Source of the DNA: Celoporthe dispersa
Lineage: Eukaryota; Ascomycota; Sordariomycetes; Diaporthales; Cryphonectriaceae
Length of the DNA stretch: 64,000 bases
Reading direction: 5' to 3'
Assembly: GCA_016584495.1 (NCBI GenBank)
Contig: WAID01000003.1
Location: 124,001-188,000 of the forward strand
Shown one piece after another: positions 24,273 through 36,811 of this stretch. Position 1 is the stretch's first letter; the number at the start of each line of letters is the position of its first letter. The notes below the pieces were generated by a model. The model saw only the letters and a list, made by a program, of their open reading frames with translations, was not told the origin of the DNA and did not search any database. Position numbers and translations under genes: made by a program.

Positions 24273-27200
24273 CTATGTGATGATTATAGAAGAGCTACCA
24301 GACAATGGCAAGTTGTGCCGCTTTGTTAACGCCCGAGATCCGTTGTGAAAAAGGTCGGATATACTCTCCTCGCCCAATAATGTAATGGCCTCAATGTTGA
24401 CTTTGGGATCGTACCCGAACGTGCCGTTCACGGACAATGCGCCGTTCTCGAATGAAAATTGAAGGAAGCTCGACTCGGAAACAAGAGACTCTCCATCATC
24501 CAGATACAGCGATCCGTTTGCCTTGCCATCCGGCCCCGGAGCTATGATTAGGTTGAAATTCTCCCGTCGGAGAGTAGCCGTTGTGTTGGCTCCATTGGCT
24601 CGCATAGGCAAGATGCTACCACCGCGAATGTATACCGGGACTTCATCATACCAGACATCGTCGCGGGTCACATTGGTACCGTTGCCCTGAACCCTTTCAA
24701 ACGTATCGAAATCGTAGAAGAGATCGTTGGGCAAGTAGAAAGTGACGCTGGTCGAGTTGACATCCAGTACCGGGGACACAAGGAGAGCTTCGCCGTGGAA
24801 GAACTGCATGTCAATGTCGTACGTGTTGGTGTCCTCGGGATACTGCCACATTAACGGTGTGATCATCGGTGCTCCAGTCTGGTTCTGGATATACAAATTG
24901 GTGTAAAAATAATCCAGCAACTTGTAGCGAGTGGCGAGGGCTTTGCGGGCAGCATCTGCTACCTCGGGCCACAAGAAGAACTCCTGACGCGGAGAGAGGC
25001 TGTCGGCATGATTACGCATGAAAGGGTACCAAGCACCCAGCACTGCCCAGCGGGAGCACAGCAGGACATTGGTCGGGCTCATGAAACCACAGACATCTGT
25101 GCCCACCATGGGTAGCTGGTACATGGAAGTGAACTGAATCATCTGGTTGATCGAGACGCGGTAATCGCGGTCGGTGGACGAGTCGTCGCCGAACCAGTGG
25201 CTAGGGGAAAGATTAGTTTTCATCAAACCACAGTGTTTATTTTCAACTTACGCAAGACGTTTGCCATCACCAGCAAAAGTAGACCGCGAAATGCTGTTAG
25301 GAGAGAGGTCAGCAGATGTTCTGCAGATTGCGTGGCACGGAGAGGCCGGAGTGCACTCACACAAATACCCTCTTCTCGGGACGACGTGAGGCCATCGCAT
25401 TATGGCTGTGAACACCCATCATACTACCGTATATGTTGTGCACGTCAAGCTCAGCTACACCATTGGAGTGATAGAGCTCAGTTGGCAAAGTTTGTATGTT
25501 GAGATCGCCATAATACGCATCGATGTCATATGGAGGATCAACAAGGTTCCGACCACGAAAACCTAGCATAGAGCCAGGAACGTCTGCTGGAAGGGATCGT
25601 TTCATGACTTGGCCATCACTGGTTGTGTCAAAAGTCGTTGCCCGGGGGTCAGTAAGGCTGGTCGCAATTGTGGTCGTATTGACCGACGTGTCCACAAAGT
25701 CCGACACCGACGTGGTCCAGTTACAACCACCTGTCTGTATACTGCGAGTTTGGGGATCAAGGATGTAATCTCCGTCCTTTGTATAGCGTGGGTAAGAGTA
25801 AGTGATGTTCGAGTCGATGGGCAGTTGGACGCTGATGGTATAATCTCCACTCGACCCAGACAGTGACGGGGCAAAATATGGTGCGTCGGAACCAATGGCA
25901 GGAGCATTGCCCAAGATCAAAAGGAGTTCGCGGTCAGCAGTTGTGGCGTTGACGTTGAAGGTGACAACAGCCATGCAATGAGGCTGGAAGTCATCCGGGA
26001 ACCCAGGAATCGCATATGGCGAATACATGCGTGCTGCAGGTGGTCGGGGAGGGTCGGTACCCTCAACAGTCGGGCCTTGAATAGCAATTAAGGCGGGATT
26101 GTAGCACGGATAGGTGCAAAAACTGGCCACCTCGTTCATGTCTATCCAGAGACCATCGATGTCAACTCCACCGCTTGCATTGAAGAAGTAGGCGAATTGG
26201 TCGGTCCAAAAGTCCTGGGTCGCTGGTAGAAACCAGTCCGGGAAATTGGTTGGTCCGGGCCAGTCCACCCCGGTGTATACGGAGCCATTCTCAAATTTCA
26301 AGAAGACATCCAAGGCAACACCATCATTGTACGGCTTGTAGTCGCGGGCAGCCACAAAACCGTCAACCATCATGACATAGTGCTGGTCGTGGTCGTGCAG
26401 GTAGTCGACGAGCTGGCGCACCTTGTCCAGAGGGTAGCGGAGAGGATCTAGCGAAAAGACGCTTCGGTAGTCCATGTAGTCGATGTCGTTCCAGATTGAC
26501 TCGAGTGGAATGTCTGCGAGACTATAGTTTGCGACGACGCCAGCAGTCTCGTAAACGTCCTGGTAGCCGTACTTGCACTGATGAAAGCCAAAGGTCCAGT
26601 AAGGCACAAGCCCAGGGTGCCCCACAACGTCAGCGTATTGAGCAGACACGTCCTTCGGAGTAGGGCCCGCGAGGAAGTACAGGTCGAAAACGCCTCCCAA
26701 CGTCTTCCAGTCAAGGTAGTGACCCGATGCATCACCGAGGTCAATCTTCATGCCAATGGAGCTCCGAAAGAAGACAGCGTGAGTACCATTGCTGCCTCGG
26801 TGGTCATAATAGACCGGATGGGAGCCGTACAAATTGGCATCGACCGGAACATACCCTCTCCCCGGAGTTCCAGACGGTGTGGGAATAGTTGTCCGGGTTA
26901 TGGCGAATAGGGTCGGCGTTCTCTCCCAGACCATAGATGTTGGGCTCGTCGGCTAGTGAAGTTCGGATCCTAAGATACTCTGTCTCAAACACAAGGGCCT
27001 CTCCAGATGTGTTGAACAGTACCTGGCCATTCGAGCGCCGAGTTACTGCAAATGAGAAAGGGTCATCGACCATGGAGAAGCTGAGATCCCCGTCGTCTGT
27101 AGAGCTGTCCGAGCTCGGAGATGCCAGGGTAGCCTCGGACAGCTGGTAAGCACGCTCCTCAGCGTCATAAATCTTGACATGCAGGCGTTTCTCTAAAAGG

Positions 27201-27464
27201 CGAGCTTGGTCATTTCTTCCACTCTTTCAGGTAAGGTGTTTTGAGATTCTAGTTACCATTTTGGTACTCCACCAACAATTTCAAGTTCATGACATCGTCT
27301 CCATATATGTTGCATGCATCGCCATTTAGCTCCAGGTCAGCTGTCAGTACACCAGTGCCCTTCGTCACGTTTGAGGCCTTGTAGCCGGGACAGCTGTTCG
27401 GGTCCTTCACTGCGGCATTGCCCAGTGTGGCTGCTGCCAGCAGGTGGGCTAGCACAAACCACAT
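24273..27464 (-). CDS. secreted alpha-glucosidase, GH31 (one homopolymer frameshift)
   Basis: Four exons (27,464-27,257; 27,192-25,361; 25,293-25,252; 25,200-24,273) encode about 1,002 residues once a single extra G in the GGG run at 26,854-26,856 is discounted. A signal peptide (MWFVLAHLLAAATLGNA) is followed by the N-terminal beta domain, the GH31 barrel with the nucleophile motif GLWIDMNEVASF and the acid/base region HWFGDDSS, then VGTDVCGF. The C-terminal beta domains end at PLSGSSSIIIT. It should release glucose from maltose and alpha-glucans outside the cell. Length and all catalytic motifs are normal for Aspergillus-type alpha-glucosidases. A consensus AmyR site lies 183 bp upstream and a TATA-like box about 80 bp upstream. 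The frameshift could be a sequencing error; if real, the gene is dead. Confidence 0.9.
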
Positions 27465-27543
27465 ATTGATTCTCTTGTTGTGGCAGTGTCGTGAGCGTGA
27501 CCGATAGTATTTTCATGATTGAAAGAAGGGTCCAAGTCCCATG

Positions 27544-27551
27544 AATATATA
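27544..27551 (-). promoter_or_regulatory. TATA-like box of the GH31 gene
   Basis: On the minus strand TATATATT, about 80 bp upstream of the start codon at 27,464. The position fits a fungal core promoter. Supported by sequence only. Confidence 0.5.
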
Positions 27552-27646
27552 CCCCTTGATATGTTCCACTCGGGCGTCACCTGATCTTGCGTCGTTATAA
27601 TTCCCCGCCCCAGGAGCATTGCCATTTCCAGAACCAACCTGGTTTC

Positions 27647-27660
27647 CGGCCCTCTGTCGG
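27647..27660. promoter_or_regulatory. AmyR-type binding site CGG-N8-CGG
   Basis: CGGCCCTCTGTCGG is an exact CGGN8(C/A)GG match, the binding site known for AmyR, the Zn2Cys6 activator of amylolytic genes in Aspergillus. It lies 183 bp upstream of the alpha-glucosidase start, a usual distance, and the function of that gene fits. A CCCCGC motif at 27,603-27,608 matches the CreA repressor consensus. Confidence 0.7.
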
Positions 27661-30186
27661 TCCGTCTTGGAAAGCCAATTGTATTCCAAGCTACTATCTC
27701 GCAGTAACCACTATGAACTGGGTCGAAGCTCTGTCATTGTGATCTGGGTCAATCCTACCCCAAGCGTGTATCGCCCTCGGCTCTTCCCCGATCTCGCAGC
27801 TCGCATCCCGAGTTTCTGACTTAGTCGGCGGTGAACGTACTATTAGGCCAACTTGTTTCTCCGCCTTACTTTCCAAATTCAGTAATTTCCCGAATTCTGA
27901 TGCCGTAATCACAATACGTCCGCCACAGAGACTTGGCTTGCTAATTATACAGTGTACGTATAGGGTGAAGTTTAAAGCTAAAGAGCAGGTTTACTACATG
28001 ACTTGACACCCCACATCCACTACCACTCTAGCTAAAAACATTTGTGCATGGTACGGATACTCTCTGTGATCAATAGCCTTACTTTCCAAACTCAGTAAAT
28101 TTCCGAACTCTGATGTCGTCAATCTACACTTGACACCCTACGTCGATCAGCCTATCTACTAAACACATTTATACCTAGTAGTACAACTTATGTGATCAAT
28201 GCTCACATTTCGTCATAAATTGAGTATGCAGGTGATGAGACTACCAGTTTCTACGATTGCCAAGCACTAAGACTCAAGGTTCCATCCATGCTTTCTAGGC
28301 CTTGCGCGAATGAGAGGCAAAATTCTTGCATGGTTCCAAGTCTTCTGGGGAGATTCCTGGGGAAGTGGGTGGAATGTCTCCGCTGTCAGCCCATGTAAGA
28401 GAGTCACTTCTCACCGACTTCGCACCACTCACAGTGCAAGCGATCAGGTTCTGTTCCCATGCATCATCAAGCTTTTCACTTTCCCATACTGTATGAGGTA
28501 AAATCCCCATAACAGGCTGCAAGACTCCCCCGCATATACTCACTGGAGTAGTTTAACTTTGGTGGTAATTGCTGAAAATAATGTGGGGTAGAAATCTGTC
28601 TTCTAGACTCAATTTGATTGCCTTATAAGAAGTAGGCCTGGAACTAGACAAAAGTCTCTGGGGATTAATGCTTGGCTAGAATGAGGAACTTAAGACAGCC
28701 ATCTAGTTACTTTCCAGACAACTTCATGTGTGCGAGTGCCCTTCAGGCTGTTCATTGCCCCTAGATAAGCACTCACTCTATACCAATTACTAATCAGTCC
28801 AAAGAAATTCCCAAGGCCTGTGCACAGATATGCCCGATTTTCTAGTAGTACATAATCTTTAGACTGAGGGCCACAGCCATCATCCGGCATTGTTGCAGAT
28901 GGCTAAGAGCATAGCAACAGGCATAAAAATGAGGAGATTGTTTGACCAGGCCAGGAGTTCCAAAGATTTCAATCTGGATCCTATCTGGCAGGGACATCCG
29001 GGTCGCAGCAGGGCATGATCGATAAAACCTCGAGGTGCATGCTAGGTTCAGTAACAGTCAGCGCCTCCTAATTGGGAGAGCTAGACTCTGTGCTTTCCGA
29101 ATAATCCAACAAGAGAGCTGTTGTGGCTCACAAGAATTCTTGACTAGAAGCCGGGCCTTTCAAGTAGACATCGTAATATCCAGTAGTTTCCGTTTGGTTT
29201 CAAGGCTCTCGGACCAGTACTGGCCTGGAAGAAATTAGGTAAACTACAACGTACTTACGTAAACACCCTGGATCGATCCTAGGAATCGTGGAGCTTCATC
29301 ACTTTATTGTCAACGCTGGATCATCTGCCTGACTAGACCCCTTTCGGTTCAATTAGGCGCCCCTTATCAAACGTATGATTTGTACACTAATAACGTCATT
29401 GCATCAATGCAGCCGGTGCGGTCAAGGAATTGCGAGGGCTTTCATATCCGGGGTGTCGGACCGTGATGAAAACTTGTAGATCCCATCGCACAGTGGGGGT
29501 GTTTAGGGACAGGACGCACCAGCAGAACTTAGTGTTCATGGCAGCGACGGTGTTGATGATATGATGTCAAAGGGCAGAAAGGGGGCCCGCGGTGCCGTAT
29601 GCCGGTCTGACATAATACCGGACAACGAGTTTGGTTGCCCCATGTCCAACAGCGCTCTAAAATTAAGTCACGAACACTCTCTCCAGATGGAGCGTCTCTG
29701 TATTTCCAGTGTCGATTTTCGCGGACGTGAAGGTCCTCATCGTAGTGAGTGTGGCTGGAAGTGGGCAAACCGCCACCTTGCGCCAATGCTGCCATTTGGG
29801 AAAACAAGCTGCCGACGAGGCCGGTCAACAAGCACGATCGGCAAGCAACCGTGCTCGCGGGCATAGAGCTCTACATTAGTGATGGGGGTGGGCTAGATGT
29901 CACGACAGAACGCAATGGGTCATTACCAGCGAGATGGGAACAGCAGCTTCTTCAGCTTCGCCACTTCCCTCAAGTGTGGCGAGCTGCAGATGTTCTTGCT
30001 TTTGCCCACAGCCTCTGGGGCGATGATCCCAGTACAAATTGCGCTTGGGTCGCGATTGTGATTCGAGGGTGCCTATCCGTAACCCTCACCCCTGGATCAT
30101 GTGTTCATAGCCTTTGTGAACTTATGTGCTGGACATTGGGTTCTGACCTTGCAACACCCGACTTCCCTAGCAGCGGAGCTTTTCTT
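27661..30186. other. long non-coding or decayed stretch with a degenerate direct repeat
   Basis: No gene could be supported. Two imperfect direct repeats share a start GCCTTACTTTCCAAA and an end GTGATCAAT: 27,863-28,075 and 28,076-28,200. The second lacks an internal segment. Several short open frames on both strands (for example 28,295-28,543 minus and 29,749-30,393 plus) show no family features and no codon continuity with neighbours. The stretch may contain old gene debris. Confidence 0.45.
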
Positions 30187-30484
30187 CTATTGCCTCGTTA
30201 TCGGGTAATAATATATCTTTTGCAAAAGCCCTCCCTCTCTTTGAGCGCTGAAACCAGTGCAGCCATCCCTCAGTATTCGCGACATGATCTCACAACTGCT
30301 GCACATGGCCATCCAGAGCGTAGTGGAAATGGTCGAGGAAGGATATGTAGAACTTGTCGTCGTTCGGGCTGTAGAAGCGAACGTGGGCATTGACGCTCCT
30401 GCTGGTCACAGCGCGCAAGAAGACCGCAGCGTAAGTACGAGAGAGAGTTCGGATAGGATCCAACCGGTCGAGAAGATACCGCAT
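30187..30484 (-). pseudogene. unidentified decayed reading frame
   Basis: On the minus strand a frame from about 30,500 down to 30,187 reads like protein: DIMRYLLDRLDPIRTLSRTY, then FYISFLDHFHYALDGH. After an in-frame TGA it continues with TEGWLHWFQRSKRG, and ends at a TAG. Composition and spacing of hydrophobic residues look coding, but I do not recognise the family. It lies downstream of the HET remnant in the same direction and could be an exon of a neighbouring lost gene. Confidence 0.3.
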
Positions 30485-31291
30485 GATGTCGACACGATGA
30501 GACCGGCCCTGGCCAACTAGTCTTCGGCTGCGTGCAAGGTGCCACCCTTAGCCTCCAATATTATCCTATGTCGACATTGAGTATGGTCGCACCTTGCGAT
30601 GGTCGGTCGCAGCAAGTTCCTCGATGCCCCAATTCGAATCCGCGATGGACAAGAATCTGATGGGGTAGTCTCTCTTGCATGCGGTGAGCTTGGACGAGGC
30701 CATGTTATTCGGCTCAGGCTTTGACTGAGGCGACGCTACTTGCCTGTTTTTGGATGTGTTTTTGGATATTAGCGAAAGGGGGAAGACATCATAGTTTCTG
30801 GCCAAGGCGGAGGAGGTGAGTGGTGGTGTGGACGGTTTCTCGAGTCATGAACAATGCAGCTCGGGGTTCTGCGGGCGGCAGTCTAGATCGCAGTTGTTGT
30901 AGTCATTTCAGCGGCCTCGCTTCCCTGTCTTAGGTGCTTTCACGTTACAACCAATGGTAATATAAAAGAATCTGGGAAGGGCAGTAAGTAGATGATGATA
31001 AAGAGAAGTTGCAGAGGAGGGTCAACGAGTAGGAGAACAAGGAGGTATGAGACACTGTACGCTTCCGCCAGGACCTACATTAGCGGGCAAGATGTTACTG
31101 CGCTCTGTAGACAGAAGGCAATATGCAGGTGAAGAAAGAAAGTACTTAGGCGTTTCTAGGAATCAAATACCCAATGAAAGTTGGCACATCGGGATCGCCA
31201 TGCACGCGCATTATAACAACAAAGCCACAATCCTGTTTATCCATCTGACTTGCAACCTCTTGAGCGAGGGGCAAATAGCAGCAATCAAAAA
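30485..31291. other. decayed stretch downstream of the HET remnant
   Basis: A minus-strand frame at 30,566-30,805 (containing RDYPIRFLSIADSNWGIEEL) may be a remnant exon, but no family was recognised. Nothing else supported. Confidence 0.3.
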
Positions 31292-32187
31292 CTAAGATCT
31301 CATGCTATATAAATGCTTAGTGTTGAATCCAAAGACTGTTCGAAGATTGGAGCGGGAGATGGACGGTGGGAGGTCGGAAAAAGCTACAGCCGAGATCCGT
31401 ACTTTTGAGCCTGCCCGCCTGCTATCGTTCTCAGTAACAATACATCTTAGGGTTCCCTCTTGGAGAGTCCAGAGAGAAGAGAACCACCAATCGCTGAGGA
31501 CGAGTTTGACAGCCTGCCCCAGTCGAGTCCAATCTCCCGTAACTCCCGGTCTGGTAGGTTGACCCGGGCGCCGAAATAGTCATCCAGATCCTTTCTGCCC
31601 TGGCACAACATGGCATTGATGCCATCCCGAAGTGGATCCGTCGGCAGTGTCTAGAGCCAAACGTACACGCGATAGGTGTTGGCAAAGATGCCAGTTTGTC
31701 TTCCAATTTCGTCGAGTTTTGTCGCCCGGTCCTCCTGGTCTATACACGCCATGTCTAACCACAGAAATCGGCTGTTTTGGCCAATGTGATGGATAACTCG
31801 AGAGAAACTCACAACCGTGAACGAGTTCTCGCTGACGGCAGGGATGTCCCAGCTCACGTTGGAGAAAGTTGGTCGAGGGGCATCGGCATCCAGAGCCTGG
31901 AATCGCCCCCAGGTGTACGATAAGATGCTGTACCGAGGCTCGCGCTCATCTCCGTATATGTTACCGTCCTGTCTTTCTAAGGAAGTCATAGTGGAAACAT
32001 CAAGTATGCGGCGTGGCCACAGTCTTTTGACATTCCCGGCCATGATTTCTTGTGACCTCGCGGGACTTCTCGGCCTGCGTGCTCCCTTGACGCGACCAGT
32101 CGCAGTCTGATAACAACCTTGAGTAGAATCAAAATCCAGGGGAGAGGGGCAGGTCAATGCCAGGGGGAGGTCTTGAAGGCTAGCCAT
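31292..32187 (-). pseudogene. HET (heterokaryon incompatibility) domain gene, decayed
   Basis: From an ATG at 32,187 the minus strand encodes RYSILSYTWGRF, then FSRVIHHIGQNSRFLWLDMACIDQED and IGRQTGIFANTYRVYVWL. This is the conserved core of the fungal HET domain (PF06985). The frame then meets TAG at 31,651-31,653 where Gln is likely (CAG to TAG). It continues in frame (PTDPLRDGINAMLCQGR) and needs a 1-nt shift at a GGGG run near 31,520 to reach DWWFSSLWTLQEG, the usual next HET block. A stop follows at 31,292. HET proteins trigger cell death after fusion of unlike hyphae; this copy is shortened and broken. Confidence 0.85.
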
Positions 32188-32208
32188 GTTCTGGCGGAGG
32201 GTCGGCAA

Positions 32209-34661
32209 TCGAAGAGCCGCGTCTGCCTTGGCCCGACTCTGGGGAAATCGAGAGGACCATGGCTGATCACGTCAGCAGAGGTGGGAGACCAACTACTACC
32301 ACCAGACCGGGCATCTTTCCCTGACTAAGACTTGAAATCACGTGTAAGAGAGTAGTGCCCATTTCCTCGAAAACCACGTAAAGGAAATTGCATGGAGTGG
32401 AAGGAGATGAGAGGGATAGAAGAAGAGAGAGCAGACACTCTCTCGTCTCATCAATCATCGTCCGCAACAGGCACTTCTTTGGTGATGTTGTTAAGAAGGT
32501 GGAGAGGGCCCTTTTGGCTAGCCATGGCCCTGATGCTATGGGCCTGGTAAGTACCGTAGCCCCGACTAATTGCTCCTGCCACAATGACTGACGAAACATT
32601 TGATTTATTCTATACATTTCATTTCTAAGTGATATAAAAATCACTCAAACCCAGTTCTCATTCTTTTATTATTCTAGTACATTCTTGACTTCCCCTTATT
32701 TAGTAGACTGCATCTGATGCTCGACTATGCTGCTGTCTGTTTTATGTATAGCGCTGCGAGCTGCCTTTTCATAGAAGCCCTACCACTTCCTGAAAGCCTT
32801 TGTAAGAATGGCTAAGCCAATACTGTCTGGGCCTCTTTGAAGCTCCAGCGTTAGTCAACATTTCAATCTTCGTCTTTTGAATGTCAGACCCCCTGCTTTT
32901 GGGAGATGAGCCATTGGCGGAAAGAGGAGGGTGTGGTGAATACAGAGGAAAGGCCCTGCGGAGGATTGTCATCGCCAATTAACATGGTCGAGAGTCATCG
33001 CGAGCGCCGCACTGGCATCTTTGATGCCATCTGCAATGCTGCTGAGAGGTTTTTCCATAACCGCCATATTTACCGCCGAGCGTATGCGTCATGATCGTAT
33101 GCGTGACTGTCACCATGATCAGCCGGTCACCAGGCGCGTCAATGTCAGCCTCCACGTCCACGCCCACACATCTACTCATCCTCTCGAACCCCGCCTCCAC
33201 CATCGATCCAAATCTCACTACTACCCCTACCCGTCTCGCGTGTGCACGCTCTCCCATATCCCTCGCCTTGCCCAGCTCCATCCGCGCCTACGAGCGTACC
33301 GATTCTATCTTCTCCCAGAAGGCTAGTGATGATGAGGAGGAGGAAGACGATGGTGACAACCAAGATGCCCTCCGCCGCCGACTCCATCTCATGGCCTTCC
33401 CAACGGTACCTGTCTCCTCCGGCACCTACATCATCTCCGCCCACACCGCCATATCGCTTAAAATCCTGCCCAACGCCGACTCGGCACGAGCGCGGGCAAT
33501 GTCCATCTCATCCGGAGCCTGCATCAGGAGCTGCGACGCCGGCAGTTGTCGTCCCGACTTCAGGACGAACAGAAGTTCTGGGTTTACCGCCTAGTCGTCC
33601 TACTCGCGCTGAGTCGCGTTGGACGGGGTAGGTAACGGCGCGAAACTCGAAAGCCAGAAGCACGCAATCGTCGGGAATGTGTCCTCACAATTCCTGCAGT
33701 CCTTGTCGACGGCCTCATCAAACTCGCCCGCCCAATGGTCTGCTATCCTGGTAGCTGTCAGTTAGGATTGGTGACTTTGAGGATGAGAACGAGGATAAAT
33801 ACGAGGCGTGGTCGTGGAGGGGAGTGTATCATTACCACCCATGGCCTCCCTGCTGAGTAGACCTCTTACTCCTACACTCCCATCACCCTTCCCCAACTAA
33901 CATGATCATCACCATCTTTTTCTTCTTCACACCGTGTTATTAACATCCACCCCGAATATTTGACTTGAAACAATTCATGTTCGTAAAAAATCAGTGTACA
34001 GCATCTACATAACACCACAGCCACCATTCGATTTGCTACCAGCTCCCAAGACAGACTCCGTTTCTGAGATCACAACAGTTGGAGTATCACCCTTATTGAG
34101 AATCTATTTTCGATCGCAACATATATCCTGGTCTTGTCTATATAATGTGACGCATTCTTATCCAGATCTAGTACGATCTCTCAACCCAGGCCTCCTCACA
34201 TGGTTTCCAAAAGTAGGCGCATTTGTACCTCTGAGAACACGGCCAGAGCCGTTCCCAGGCCCAAGCCATCAAATTTAATGTCACTGATTACCTGATAGAA
34301 GAACTAAAAGGCCAAAAAGAACGAGTGCTTGATCCAATCGCCTTTGTCGGAACCGTGGTCCTTGAGGACGAATCTTAAACCCATTTTGAGGAACCCGTTT
34401 TGAGGACACTTTGTGTCAATGCATGGACTAATTATGCGAATGCACAAGGCTCCCGCAGGCGATAAAAGTCGTTGGTTTCGAATCCTTGGTCTTCTGAAAA
34501 AGCAATCGACATCAGAGAACACACAATCTCCCTACCGGCCCCATTGTCGAAGTGTGTACTATCATTGGCGTTGCCACCTCTTGATATTTTGGGAGTCCTA
34601 TCAGTTTTGGACTTTAAAAAGATGTGCTTATGAGCAATTGGTACAACAGATAAGGCGTATC
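32209..34661. other. no supported gene; unassigned open frames
   Basis: The stretch between the HET remnant and the transporter holds several overlapping open frames, the longest at 33,091-33,594 on the plus strand. That frame is rich in Ser, Thr and Pro and carries an acidic run DDEEEEDDGD. The opposite strand is also open over much of 32,979-33,444. Neither shows a domain, a signal peptide or clear splice structure, so I do not call a gene. Compositional simplicity (GAG/GAT repeats at 33,328-33,352) explains part of the openness. Confidence 0.4.
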
Positions 34662-36288
34662 TCAAATTTGAAACTTGCGCGAATGTTCTACACGACCCGC
34701 TGTGACACCAACCCTATTCTTCCGCCAGTAGATCCACATGATCAACAGAGTCACCGGTATAGATCCCGCATATAGCAGTAGAATAGCCAGGAATGACCGA
34801 GTATATCTCGGAGCATCTCTCGACTGGAATAACTGCTGACCTACCAAGCCACCCAGGTTGCTCCCAATCACCGTCATTGCAAGCCCAATACTCCTTTTCG
34901 CAGCTGTTGTAGAGTTGATATTAAGCCAAGCATCGTTCAAACCCTGCGCGAGAGCGTTTCCCGAGGAAAGTAACGTGAAGACTGTGTACAGGGTCCATCT
35001 GGTCGCCGTCCCATTGTCAATGGCATAGAGTGCAGCCGCGAATGCGATAGCATAGATGAATGACACGATGCACCAGGGACCGCGGAGATGTGTCTTGTCT
35101 GACGCAAAGGCTATTGCAAAACTTAGAACAATGACGCCGAAGCTACTGACGCTATTGAGGAGGTTCGCCTTTGTAGTGCTGAAGCCGAGACTCTTGATAA
35201 TCGTAGGACCGTATAGCTGGAGGCCACCCTTAGGAGCCAGCGAAAGCATGTTTAAGATGCAGTGCAGCCAAATGAGTGGATCGGTTAAACTGTCGAGAAT
35301 CCCGCGCCAGTCCAGAGTGGCCTTTTCCTCTGAGCGAGAGGAGTCGGCACGGGTGATCCGCGCTTGCATGATGGAGCGCTCATCTGCACTGAAGAAGTCA
35401 AAAATGTTGTGAAGAGGCGCCGTTCGGGAAGAGCTGCGTGGAAGGAACAGAACGAAAATGAAAGGGACGACAAGTGTGATTGATCCCTCGACTGCAGTAA
35501 CACTCATCAGTACCTGCAAGTAGATACACGAGGAAAAGAAAGACGTACTGATGAACAGCCACTGCCAGCCTGAGAGCCCGTGGGCACCGCCAAGTCTCAG
35601 AATACCGGCCGCAATCAGAGATCCGAGCGCGGCGGCGAAGTAGTTCCCAAAATAAAAAATAGCTGTCCTTCGCGCCAGCTCCTCTTCGGTGTAGAACAAG
35701 GCAAGCATATACTGCGCTCCAGGAATATAGCCGCCTTCGAAGATGCCAAGCAGGAAACGTGTGGCGTAGAAGCTGGACAGGCTGGTGCACCATGCCTGTG
35801 TAAGTGCGATGACACCCCAAATCGCCAGCTGAATCGTCAGCCAAATCGGGGCGCCGATTTTCTGAAGGAGGAGATTGGCAGGAATCTCGGCTATGATAAT
35901 CCCGGCAAGCATAAGCTGGTTACCACTGTTGACTTGGTCGGACGTGATATGCAAATCCTCAGTTAACGTGTCCGACAGCGCGTTGCTGATATTACTTCGG
36001 TCCAGTTGGAGGACAAAGAAGCCCAAGACTAGGAGGGGCAGTAGGTAAAGGTCCAATCTAGGAAGGTTAACGGGCTTTTCAAGAACTACACGGAGAACTG
36101 TGCAAATGGATAATCACTTACTTCCACACGATGGCAGACTCTTCCTTCTCAGACCATCTGACCATTTCATCGTCCGTTTGTTGTGTGGATTCCGCTAAGC
36201 CTTGATCTAGGCTCTCCCGGACTTGACACTTATCATTAATCGTCGGCGAAGGAGGCGAATCTCCGCCATGCACTTGAGGGGTTTTCAT
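34662..36288 (-). CDS. MFS anion:cation symporter (allantoate/nicotinate permease family)
   Basis: Three exons (36,288-36,122; 36,057-35,549; 35,491-34,662) give 501 residues in frame. The start MKTPQVHGGD leads into a hydrophilic N-terminus ending SEKEESAIVWK, then LDLYLLPLLVLGFFVLQLDRSN (TM1). Further features are ITSDQVNSGNQLMLAGIIIAEIP, RFLLGIFEGGYIPG (TM4), WQWLFIIEG across intron 2, a central loop and six more membrane segments. This is the Dal5/Tna1/Seo1-type ACS family, importing organic anions such as allantoate, nicotinate, panthothenate or sulfonates. The substrate cannot be read from sequence. It is divergent from the sulfatase at 36,812 with 523 bp between starts, suggesting a shared promoter and a linked role. 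No lesion seen. Confidence 0.9.
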
Positions 36289-36811
36289 CCCGACACGGAA
36301 GCTTGACGGCGGGGTTAGAAACGAGAGAAGTGTTGAAACGAGATCCTATCCCAGCGTCGGGCACAGGCTCGAGACTTAGCCGTAGTACCTTCTTTGACAG
36401 ATATATACACACATATATATATAGAGTGTGTGTGTATGGGTATCGTGTCAAGGCACCGGGGTCACACTGATAACGCTGCTGTCTCCAGAGACATCTCTGG
36501 CACTAGTACAGGACATCAAGTACAAGCTTTGTAGAAATGAATGCTCTTCGGCATAGCCTTATCTCGGCCTTGAGCGACAAGCGGGTAGAAGGAGTGGAGC
36601 CGAACCATCGGAACGGGGGTCCGCGTCGGCGTTGAGCGTCGGCTTTGAGCGTCGGAGACGAGCGTTCTGAGCCGCACGGCACAAGGGCGATCTACCACGC
36701 AAATAAAGTGAACCAAATTATGTCCTCACCATCTCATCTTGAGCCCATCTAGTCTCTATTACCAAGAAGGCGTGCCAATTTCTATCGACAACGTCCAGTA
36801 TAGATGAAGCA
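36289..36811. promoter_or_regulatory. bidirectional intergenic promoter region, symporter/sulfatase
   Basis: 523 bp between two divergent start codons. A TA/TG microsatellite (about 36,399-36,440) contains TATA-like boxes 110-140 bp from the symporter start. A short GC-rich repeat built on GAGCGTCGG occurs three times at about 36,620-36,655. No factor-specific site was recognised. Confidence 0.5.

Noticed and set aside
29749..30393. 214-codon plus-strand frame as a gene
   Set aside because: No domain, signal or splice structure; the opposite strand looks more protein-like in part of it and the region is decayed.
33091..33594. 167-codon Ser/Thr/Pro-rich frame as a gene
   Set aside because: Low-complexity sequence, opposite strand also open, no recognisable family.
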